A DNA stretch of 5,347 nt, from positions 1 to 5,347 of the forward strand of contig JAKAGX010000037.1 of NCBI GenBank assembly GCA_021825465.1, given 5' to 3'. The position numbers and the translations under genes are program-made. Below are positions 1-5,347 of this stretch, piece after piece; positions within the stretch are counted from its first letter, which is position 1; each line of letters starts with the position of its first letter. The notes under the pieces are model-generated. The model was given only the letters and a program-made list of their open reading frames with translations, had not been told where the DNA came from and did not search any database. This stretch comes from a bacterium (GTDB lineage Bacteria > Patescibacteriota > Minisyncoccia > UBA6257 > GWB1-50-10).

Positions 1-1
1 G

Positions 2-751
2 AAATTCTTGGACTGGCAATATCAAGGATGGGTCGATATGTATTCGGCTCTTGCGCGATCGAGCGACGTCTACTTTTATGAGGTGGGCGGCGGCTTCGGG
101 GATCAGCAGGGGCTCGGCATCACGCGTCTCAAAAAATGGTGGCAAAAGTTCCTCCTTGATAAGCCGACGGGGATCGATATGCCTGGCGAAGAGAGCGGCT
201 TTTTGCCCGATCCCGCGTGGAAACAAAGGACCCAGCATATGGCGTGGACGCTCGGGGATACCTTCAATGTTTCGATCGGCCAAGGGGCTCTTACCATGAC
301 GCCGATCGAGCTTTTGAATTACATCAGCGCGGTCGCGAACGGCGGAAAGCTCTATAAGCCGGAGATCATGAAAAATATCGTGGATCAAAGCGGCAACGTC
401 GTTGTGCAAAGCGAGCCGCAGATCTTGAGCGATTTAAGTTCCGAGATCGGAAAATATTTGCCGCTTGTGCAAAAGGGAATGGAAGACGGCGTTTCAAAGC
501 CGTACGGCACCGCTTATATGCTCCACGATCTGCCGGTCCAGGTCGCGGCGAAAACAGGTTCGGCTCAGGTCAAGAACAATGCCGAAACGAATGCTTTCTT
601 CGTGGGGTATGCTCCCGCCCAAAATCCCCAAATCGCCATCGTGATTTTGGTTGAAAACGCAAAAGAAGGGAGCTTGAACGTCGTGCCGGTGGCGCGCGAT
701 GTTTTTCTGTGGTATTATGAAAATCGTCTAAAAAACCAGTCAAATCAATAG
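2..751 (+). CDS. mrdA: Penicillin-binding protein 2 (class B transpeptidase), C-terminal part
   Basis: This is a D,D-transpeptidase that cross-links peptidoglycan at the outer face of the cytoplasmic membrane, normally with the glycosyltransferase RodA in lateral wall growth. The 5' end lies outside the window; the open frame already runs from base 2, so no start is called. The visible 249 residues cover the second half of the transpeptidase domain. They contain the SxN-equivalent triad as Ser-Ser-Asp (codons 59-67), the form found in PBP2 enzymes, then GDTFNVSIGQG (bases 254-286), then the KTGSAQ box starting at base 551, followed by the usual C-terminal strand and helix (FFVGYAPAQNPQIAIVILVEN). 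The catalytic SxxK motif must lie upstream. The TAG stop is 4 bases before greA, suggesting cotranscription. Class B transpeptidase is near certain; PBP2 rather than FtsI rests on the SSD triad and general resemblance. Confidence 0.9.
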   Translation, partial: KFLDWQYQGWVDMYSALARSSDVYFYEVGGGFGDQQGLGITRLKKWWQKFLLDKPTGIDMPGEESGFLPDPAWKQRTQHMAWTLGDTFNVSIGQGALTMTPIELLNYISAVANGGKLYKPEIMKNIVDQSGNVVVQSEPQILSDLSSEIGKYLPLVQKGMEDGVSKPYGTAYMLHDLPVQVAAKTGSAQVKNNAETNAFFVGYAPAQNPQIAIVILVENAKEGSLNVVPVARDVFLWYYENRLKNQSNQ

Positions 752-755
752 AAAA

Positions 756-1217
756 ATGGCTAAAAACTATCTAACGAAAGAAAGGTACGAGGAGTTGAAG
801 AAAGAGCTCGATGAATTGAGGCTCGGAGGCCGGCAATCGGTCGGAGAGAGGCTTCGCCACGCAAAAGAGCTCGGCGATCTCTCGGAAAATGCCGAATATC
901 AAGCCGTCCGGGAGGAGCAGGGCCTTCTCGAAAAAAGGATAGCGGATTTGGAAGATCTCTTGGAAAATTCATCGCTCATCGACAAAGCGGGCGGCGGAGA
1001 AACGGTGAAGGTTGGATCCAACGTCGATTTGAAGAAAAACGGTACGGAAACGGTGTCATACACGCTGGTCGGCTCCAATGAGGCCGATCCGACGAAAGGA
1101 TTGATTTCCAATGCTTCTCCTCTGGGGAAGGCCCTTTTGGGGAAAAGGGTGGGCGATCTCGTTGCTATAAGCGCCCCCAAGGGAGAGATGAAATACACCA
1201 TCTTGAAGATCAAGTAA
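756..1217 (+). CDS. greA: Transcription elongation factor GreA
   Basis: GreA enters the secondary channel of backtracked RNA polymerase and stimulates cleavage of the extruded RNA 3' end, so that elongation can resume. The product is 153 residues, close to the usual length of about 155-160. Residues 1-75 form the N-terminal coiled-coil hairpin. Its tip carries GDLSENAEY at residues 40-48, including the two acidic residues (Asp41, Glu44) known to position the catalytic metal. Residues 80-153 form the FKBP-like C-terminal domain, including ISNASPLGKALLGKRVGD (residues 117-134), a family hallmark. The ATG at 756 gives the canonical MAKNYLTKERYEELKKEL beginning. It has no recognisable Shine-Dalgarno sequence in the 4-base gap after mrdA, so translation may depend on coupling to the upstream gene. 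Nothing is missing from the protein. Confidence 0.97.
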   Translation: MAKNYLTKERYEELKKELDELRLGGRQSVGERLRHAKELGDLSENAEYQAVREEQGLLEKRIADLEDLLENSSLIDKAGGGETVKVGSNVDLKKNGTETVSYTLVGSNEADPTKGLISNASPLGKALLGKRVGDLVAISAPKGEMKYTILKIK

Positions 1218-1219
1218 GG
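1215..1219 (+). promoter_or_regulatory. Shine-Dalgarno-like site for lysS
   Basis: TAAGG lies nine bases before the lysS ATG and overlaps the greA stop codon (TAA, 1215-1217). It is a partial match to the anti-Shine-Dalgarno complement and is one of only two plausible ribosome-binding sites at the gene junctions. It supports the start at 1229. Confidence 0.45.
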
Positions 1220-1228
1220 CAAAATAAG

Positions 1229-2680
1229 ATGCTCGAGGATATCATCGGAGAGCGAAAACAAAAGCTCGAAAAATGGAGAGCATTCGGCGATCCATATCCG
1301 CCGCGCGTGAAAAAAAGCGACGGCGCAAAATTTTTGGCCGAAAATTTTTCGAAGCTCGAAAAAACGAAGAAGAAAATTTCTTTGGATGGGAGGGTAACGA
1401 GCATCCGCGATCAAGGGAACATCCTTTTCGTCGATGTGCAGGATGAATTAGGCCGAATACAGGCGGTCTTGAACAAGCGGGAAACGAAGAATTTTTCCGC
1501 CGTCAAAGCTTCGCTCGATGCGGGGGATTTTTTATCCGTTTCGGGGACCCTTTTCAAGACGAAGAAAGGAGAAAAAAGCGTTCTTGCAAAAGACGCCCTT
1601 ATCGTCGCAAAGAGCTTGCGGCCGATCCCAAAGGAGTGGTTCGGCCTGGAGGACGTTGAAACAAAGCTCCGTAAGCGATATCTCGATTCGATCGTGAACC
1701 CGCATGTCCGCGAGCTTTTCAGGAAAAAGAATTCGTTTTGGAGGACCGTTCGAGACTTTCTGATGGATGAAGGGTTCTTGGAGGTTGAGAACCCCGTTCT
1801 TGAGGCCGTGCCCGGCGGCGCTGAAGCGGAACCGTTCGTTACGCATCACAATGCCCTCGACGAAGATTTTTATTTGAGGATCTCGCTTGAGCTGCCTTTG
1901 AAAAAAATGCTCGTCGGCGGGTTCGAAAAAGTATTCGAGATCGGCCGCATTTTCAGGAACGAAGGCATCGACCGGGAACATTTGCAGGACTATACGCAAA
2001 TGGAAGTATATTGGGCGTATGCCGACTACAACGACATGATGAAGCTTACGGAAAAGCTGTATAAAAAGATCGTGAGAAATGTTTGCGGCTCGATGAAATC
2101 GAAGAAAGGGAGCGAGATCATCGATTGGAGCAAGCCGTTGAAGAAGGTGGAATATTTCGATCTTTTCAAGAAGTATGCGGGCATAGACCTTGCAAAAGCT
2201 TCCCAGGAAGATTTGAAGCGCGAAGCGAAGAAGCGAAAGATCGACTTTGGGCCGGGCGACGGCAAGGGAAGGCTCATCGATCTGATCTATAAAAAAACGG
2301 TGCGGCCGCATCTCGTTCAGCCGTGCTTTTTGGTGAATCCGCCGGTCGAAATAGAACCGCTCGCGAAGCGGATCCCCGATGATCCCCGTCGAGTTGAACG
2401 GTTTCAGATCATGGCCGGAGGAACCGAGCTCGGCAAGGGGTTTTCGGAACTCAACGATCCGATCGATCAAAAAAAGCGGTTCGAAGAACAAGCGGCTCTC
2501 CGGGAAGGAGGGGATAAGGAAGCTCAAATGATGAACGAAGATTTTGTGGAGGCCTTGGAATACGGGATGCCGCCGGCAGCCGGATTCGGCATGTCGGAGC
2601 GCTTCTTTTCTGTTCTTTTGGATATGTCGATCCGGGAAACCGTCTATTTCCCGCTGATGCGGAAAGAAAAACATGCTTGA
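1229..2680 (+). CDS. lysS: Lysyl-tRNA synthetase, class II
   Basis: The enzyme charges tRNA-Lys with lysine using ATP in the cytoplasm. It is 483 residues, slightly short for bacterial LysRS (about 490-510). The N-terminal OB-fold anticodon-binding domain is at about residues 48-130 (starts KISLDGRVTSIRDQGNILFV). The class II catalytic core follows from about residue 145. Motif 1 is at about 170-195. Lysine-pocket signatures include VPGGAEAEPFVTHHNALD (194-211). Motif 2 is FEIGRIFRNEGIDREHLQDY (236-255), with Arg243, Glu245 and His251. Later come PPVEIEPLAKR, ELGKGFSELNDPIDQKKRFEEQ and EDFVEALEYGMPP, which separate it from AspRS and AsnRS. Motif 3 is PPAAGFGMSERFF with Arg458. Oddities: the usual HNPEFT of motif 2 is HLQDYT, and motif 3 is one residue shorter than the common GLGIGIDR form. 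The ATG is preceded by TAAGG nine bases upstream. The TGA stop overlaps serS by 8 bases. Confidence 0.96.
   Translation: MLEDIIGERKQKLEKWRAFGDPYPPRVKKSDGAKFLAENFSKLEKTKKKISLDGRVTSIRDQGNILFVDVQDELGRIQAVLNKRETKNFSAVKASLDAGDFLSVSGTLFKTKKGEKSVLAKDALIVAKSLRPIPKEWFGLEDVETKLRKRYLDSIVNPHVRELFRKKNSFWRTVRDFLMDEGFLEVENPVLEAVPGGAEAEPFVTHHNALDEDFYLRISLELPLKKMLVGGFEKVFEIGRIFRNEGIDREHLQDYTQMEVYWAYADYNDMMKLTEKLYKKIVRNVCGSMKSKKGSEIIDWSKPLKKVEYFDLFKKYAGIDLAKASQEDLKREAKKRKIDFGPGDGKGRLIDLIYKKTVRPHLVQPCFLVNPPVEIEPLAKRIPDDPRRVERFQIMAGGTELGKGFSELNDPIDQKKRFEEQAALREGGDKEAQMMNEDFVEALEYGMPPAAGFGMSERFFSVLLDMSIRETVYFPLMRKEKHA
2661..2666 (+). promoter_or_regulatory. Shine-Dalgarno-like site for serS, inside lysS
   Basis: GGAAAG lies six bases before the serS ATG, within the last codons of lysS. 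It is a weak but well-spaced site that supports the overlapping start at 2673. Terminating ribosomes on lysS would pass directly over it, fitting coupled translation. Confidence 0.4.
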
Positions 2681-3935
2681 TGTAAAACTCATACGGGAAA
2701 ATCCCGAAAAGGTGAAGGCGGGAGTCGCGAAAAAGAAAGTCGACCCGAAGCTCGTCGACAAGTTTTTGCGTCTCGACGAAGAATGGAGGGTAAAGACAAA
2801 GGCCCTGGACGATCTCGCCGCGGAGCAGAACGCCATCAGCCGCGAAATGGGCCAAAATCAAAGCCAGGACCTTTTAAGCAAGGCTCAGCTTTTGAAACAG
2901 CGGATCACCGATATCGAAGCCGAACGCGATGTCCTGTCTTCCAAGCGAGACGATATTTTGAACAAGCTGCCGAACTTGCCGTTCGACGATGTTCCGCTCG
3001 GCAAAGATGAATCGGAGAACAAAATTCTCCGCGAGGTCGGCAAGAAGAAGAATTTCAAGTTCAAGCCGAAAGATTATCTTACGATCGCTGAAAAACTGGG
3101 GATCGTGAACGTCAAAAAAGCGACGGAAATAGCCGGCTCGCGGTTCGGCTATTTGATGGGAGATGCTGCGCTTCTCGAATTCGCGCTCGTAAGGCTGGCC
3201 TTCGATACGCTTGTCAAAGAGAGATTCACGCCGGTCGTTCCGCCCGTCATGATAACGCCCGCGGTCTATCGGGAAATGGGGCGCCTTGCGGCGGATCAAA
3301 AAGAAGACAAGTATTATCTTCCGAAGGATGAATTATATTTGGTCGGCAGCGCCGAGCACACCATCGGGCCTTTGGGGAGGGGGGAGGTTTTTGAGGCCTC
3401 TTCGCTGCCCAAGCGGTTCGTCGGGTTTTCGACGTGTTTTCGGCGCGAAGCGGGATCGTACGGCAAAGATACGAAAGGGATCTTGCGAGTCCACCAATTC
3501 GACAAAGTCGAGATGTACTCTTTCGTGGATCCGGAAAATGCGGAACGCGAACACAAATTCCTCTTGAGTATGCAGGAAAAACTGGTCGGTGCTCTGGAAC
3601 TTCCGTATCGGGTCGTGGAGATTTGTACGGGAGACATGGGGTGGACCGATGCCAGGCAGTTTGATGTCGAAACATGGATGCCGGGCCAAGGCGAAGCGGG
3701 CGAATACCGCGAAACCCATTCCTGTTCCAACACCACCGATTTCCAAACGCGCGGCATCAATGCGAAATATAAAACGAAGGACGGGAAAAAAGAATTTTTG
3801 TACGCCTTGAACGCAACCGGGTTCGCCATCGGGAGGATCTTGATCGCCATCATCGAGAACTACCAAACCGAAGACGGGGGAGTGGAGGTCCCGAAAGTTC
3901 TGCGCGATTATCTCGGGAAAGATAAAATAGAATAG
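2673..3935 (+). CDS. serS: Seryl-tRNA synthetase
   Basis: This enzyme activates serine and charges tRNA-Ser (and tRNA-Sec where present). The product is 420 residues, a normal length. Residues 1-10 (MLDVKLIREN) are the classic SerRS beginning, which fixes the ATG at 2673 despite its overlap with lysS. Residues about 27-100 form the two-helix coiled-coil arm that reads the long variable arm of tRNA-Ser. The class II core follows: motif 1 around 175-195 (FTPVVPPVMITP), the substrate-recognition segment VGSAEHTIGP (224-233), motif 2 GFSTCFRREAGSYGKDTKGI (251-270) continuing to HQFDKVE, the HSCSNTTDFQTR segment (349-360), and motif 3 LNATGFAIGR (379-388) followed by ENYQ. The serine-binding TxE motif appears as SAE (226-228), a conservative change. 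A short extra loop (WMPGQGEAGEYRE, about 335-347) precedes the CSN segment. Overlap with lysS implies translational coupling of the two synthetases. Confidence 0.97.
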   Translation: MLDVKLIRENPEKVKAGVAKKKVDPKLVDKFLRLDEEWRVKTKALDDLAAEQNAISREMGQNQSQDLLSKAQLLKQRITDIEAERDVLSSKRDDILNKLPNLPFDDVPLGKDESENKILREVGKKKNFKFKPKDYLTIAEKLGIVNVKKATEIAGSRFGYLMGDAALLEFALVRLAFDTLVKERFTPVVPPVMITPAVYREMGRLAADQKEDKYYLPKDELYLVGSAEHTIGPLGRGEVFEASSLPKRFVGFSTCFRREAGSYGKDTKGILRVHQFDKVEMYSFVDPENAEREHKFLLSMQEKLVGALELPYRVVEICTGDMGWTDARQFDVETWMPGQGEAGEYRETHSCSNTTDFQTRGINAKYKTKDGKKEFLYALNATGFAIGRILIAIIENYQTEDGGVEVPKVLRDYLGKDKIE

Positions 3936-3940
3936 TTCAC

Positions 3941-4546
3941 ATGAAGAAATTCCTTAAATTCGTTCTGGGGGTTGTCATTCTCGCCGGGGCGCTTTACGTT
4001 TGCTATCTTGGATACACCGAATGGTATCTTGCGGGAGGGGTTTCAAAAGCCGCCAATGCGGTGCGCCAAAACGCTTCGACCACTCTCGCCAACGCGAAAA
4101 ATTCGATCATTGCGGGAGCTGAGAGCCTTATTGCGAAGAATGCGGCCGATATTATGAAATATCTGGGCAATCAAATATCCTCGGCGGGGAATAGTTTAGC
4201 TCCCGCTTCATCGACTCCGGCACCCTCCTCAACTGCGCCGTCCTTTTTCAATAATCAAGTGATACCCGTTTCTTCTTCGACGCCGGGTTCATTTTCCGTT
4301 CCTCCGCCTCCCGTATCTCTTTTGACGCATGTGAATTCTTCGGTCTCGATCTCTCTCGTCGCAAGCGGAGCATATGAAGTGAAATGGGGGGATGGAACGC
4401 TCGAAGACGGAACGGCGAGCGGTACGTCGAGCATCACGGTCGTTTCGCACAGCTGGAAAAAACCCGGCGACTATACGATTACGGTCACAACGGGGATCTC
4501 GACGGACAGCAGTTCTTACTCCTTGCCGATAAGAGTGCTAGAATAA
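3941..4546 (+). CDS. Membrane-anchored envelope protein with C-terminal PKD-like domain
   Basis: I do not recognise this 201-residue protein as a named family. Residues 2-6 are basic (KKFLK) and residues about 5-24 are strongly hydrophobic, giving a signal-anchor or signal peptide that would place the rest outside the membrane. Residues about 33-83 are Ala/Asn/Ser-rich with no Pro and look helical. Residues about 84-126 are a Ser/Pro/Thr-rich low-complexity linker with a run of four prolines (121-124). Residues about 130-201 resemble a PKD/Ig-like beta sandwich: YEVKWGDGT (145-153) matches the PKD WDFGDGT turn, and HSWKKPGDYTITVT (170-183) matches the HxYxxPGxYTVTL strand. Such domains usually mediate protein or glycan contacts at the cell surface. 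Cys21 is in a poor lipobox context (LYVC), so a lipoprotein is unlikely. The gene starts 5 bases after serS without a clear ribosome-binding site and sits 19 bases before the FtsQ-like gene, so a cell-envelope role is plausible but inferred. Confidence 0.85.
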   Translation: MKKFLKFVLGVVILAGALYVCYLGYTEWYLAGGVSKAANAVRQNASTTLANAKNSIIAGAESLIAKNAADIMKYLGNQISSAGNSLAPASSTPAPSSTAPSFFNNQVIPVSSSTPGSFSVPPPPVSLLTHVNSSVSISLVASGAYEVKWGDGTLEDGTASGTSSITVVSHSWKKPGDYTITVTTGISTDSSSYSLPIRVLE

Positions 4547-4559
4547 GAGAAATCTTATT
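4542..4559 (+). other. Small inverted repeat with GAAA loop at the PKD gene/ftsQ junction
   Basis: AATAAGA (4542-4548) and TCTTATT (4553-4559) are perfect 7-base inverted copies separated by GAAA, a GNRA-type tetraloop sequence. The left arm contains the stop codon of the PKD-like gene (TAA, 4544-4546), and the right arm ends 6 bases before the FtsQ-like ATG. No run of T follows, so it does not look like an intrinsic terminator. The stem has only one G-C pair and would be marginally stable. The only Shine-Dalgarno-like purines before the next gene (AAGAGA) fall in its left arm and loop, so it could influence initiation or mark an RNA-processing point. The repeat is directly visible; a function is speculative. 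Confidence 0.4.
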
Positions 4560-4565
4560 GCGGAT

Positions 4566-5347
4566 ATGAAGGATGCTTTGGAAAAATACCGCGTAACGGG
4601 GGAGCGGAAAGCCAAGAAAAAACGGTTCAAGTTTTATTTGCTCATCGGTCTTTCTACGGCGGCGTTTTTGATCTTGATCTTTGCGGTGAAGCTCGCCATT
4701 TCGTGGCAGGGCCTCGAGGTTTCCTCTATTTCGGTTTCTAATCCGACAGCCGTCCCCAACGCGGCGATCGTTGCTGCGTTGCGGAACGAAATGCTCGAAA
4801 GCAGATTGCGAGCCGTGATCGGACCCGGCAACATCCTTTTTTGGGGATTGGGGGCAAAACCGTCGTCCTTGAGCTCCCTGCCGGAACTTCGGAGCGTTAC
4901 GGTGGATTCAAATCTTCTGAAAAAAACCGTTTCCATTGATGCTGTCCCGAGAGTGCCGTTCGGCGTGATCTGTGAAGCGACGACGACCACCTGTTTTACG
5001 TTCGACGACAACGGCATCATCTTTTCCGCTTCGCCGGATGTCGAAGGCCCCCTTATTTTGAAGGTCAACGATATGACGGGGAGAAATTTGATACTTGGAG
5101 AAACCATCCTGCCGCAGGCCAGTTGGTTCAAGAATTTCATGTCCGTCATTCAAGGGTTTTCCGCGGCTCATGTCGCGATCAAGGAGGTCGATTTCAGCGA
5201 CTTTTCGCTCCGGGAATGGCAGGTGGTGCCGCTCGAGGGGCCGGTCTTTTATTTCAGTTTTGATTTCGCTCCCGACAATCTCGGCTACCTTTTGACGACG
5301 CTCACCGAGCGGATGAATTTTGCAAAGACGACCTACATCGATTTCAG
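4566..5347 (+). CDS. ftsQ: FtsQ/DivIB-like cell division protein, N-terminal part
   Basis: The reading frame is open from the ATG at 4566 to the right edge (260 complete codons, no stop), so the 3' end is missing. FtsQ/DivIB is a bitopic divisome protein that connects FtsB/FtsL and the septal synthases to the ring. The architecture fits: a basic cytoplasmic tail (residues 1-22, including RKAKKKR), one membrane helix (about 23-45), then an extracytoplasmic POTRA-like segment starting EVSSISVSNPTAVPNAAIVA (51-70) and containing the strand pair LRSVTVDSNLLKKTVSIDAV (108-127). A beta domain follows with CFTFDDNGIIF (143-153), the equivalent of the family's 'DxxG' segment. The last residues, TYIDF, match the YIDLR strand found near the end of many FtsQ proteins. 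Cys136 and Cys143 flank a short loop. No in-frame ATG, GTG or TTG start lies between an upstream in-frame TAG (4539-4541) and this ATG. Overall sequence is divergent, so the call rests on architecture and these short motifs. Confidence 0.8.
   Translation, partial: MKDALEKYRVTGERKAKKKRFKFYLLIGLSTAAFLILIFAVKLAISWQGLEVSSISVSNPTAVPNAAIVAALRNEMLESRLRAVIGPGNILFWGLGAKPSSLSSLPELRSVTVDSNLLKKTVSIDAVPRVPFGVICEATTTTCFTFDDNGIIFSASPDVEGPLILKVNDMTGRNLILGETILPQASWFKNFMSVIQGFSAAHVAIKEVDFSDFSLREWQVVPLEGPVFYFSFDFAPDNLGYLLTTLTERMNFAKTTYIDF

Noticed and set aside
1327..1349. Two copies of AAAATTTTT spaced 14 bases apart, which could also pair with each other
   Set aside because: They lie inside lysS and encode KFLAENF in the normal reading frame; A/T-rich Lys/Phe codons explain them without a regulatory role.
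899..1414. A 171-codon - strand open frame across greA and lysS
   Set aside because: It is antisense to two well-supported genes and shows no family motif; treated as a shadow.
2678..2680. Possible alternative code with UGA read as glycine, as in some Patescibacteria lineages
   Set aside because: TGA here ends lysS exactly at the expected family C-terminus, and no in-frame TGA occurs inside any gene.
1532..2836. A 434-codon open frame on the - strand opposite lysS and the start of serS
   Set aside because: It lies antisense to a complete, motif-verified lysS, has a Phe/Arg/Ser-rich composition with no recognisable domain, and crosses the lysS-serS junction. It is a shadow of codon bias.
3247..3866. 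Three overlapping - strand open frames of 142-179 codons opposite serS
   Set aside because: They run opposite conserved SerRS motifs 1 to 3 and have no coherent protein features. Several mutually overlapping frames are expected from GC-skewed codon use.
3989..4003. Possible lipoprotein signal around Cys21 of the PKD protein
   Set aside because: The sequence before Cys is LYV, with Val at -1 and Tyr at -2, which does not fit the lipobox preference for a small residue at -1.
4634..5149. A 171-codon - strand open frame opposite the FtsQ-like gene
   Set aside because: The + strand frame is open for 260 codons to the window edge with a membrane helix and FtsQ-like motifs; the - strand product shows none.
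1..5347. Search for mobile elements, CRISPR arrays, tRNA or riboswitch structures
   Set aside because: Nearly all sequence is accounted for by six coding regions. No repeat array, terminal inverted repeats or cloverleaf was seen, and the gaps are at most 19 bases.

Overview
The window holds six genes, all on the + strand, packed nearly end to end. The first gene is cut by the left edge and the last by the right edge. In order they are: the transpeptidase end of a class B penicillin-binding protein (PBP2/MrdA type), the transcript cleavage factor GreA, a class II lysyl-tRNA synthetase (LysS), a seryl-tRNA synthetase (SerS), an unrecognised membrane-anchored protein with a C-terminal PKD-like fold, and the N-terminal 260 residues of an FtsQ/DivIB-like cell division protein.

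The gaps between genes are 4, 11, 5 and 19 bases, and lysS and serS overlap by 8 bases. There is no room for an ordinary promoter or terminator, so the simplest reading is one polycistronic unit extending past both edges. It links a cell-elongation enzyme (PBP2) to a division protein (FtsQ-like), with housekeeping information-processing genes between them. The only intergenic structure I can see is a small perfect inverted repeat with a GAAA loop, overlapping the stop codon of the PKD gene and ending 6 bases before the FtsQ-like start.

The organism is a bacterium using the standard code: TAA, TAG and TGA all end genes here. Base composition is near-balanced, Shine-Dalgarno sites are weak or absent, and packing is compact. 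Several features resemble what I remember from Patescibacteria (Candidate Phyla Radiation, Parcubacteria-like): the divergent LysS motifs 2 and 3, the SerS VGSAEH substrate motif, and an FtsQ with a paired cysteine just before the FDDNG segment. This placement is an inference from memory, not a search result.

No mobile element, CRISPR array, RNA gene or defence system is visible. The region reads as core chromosome. The least explained element is the PKD-like envelope protein placed directly before the FtsQ-like gene.
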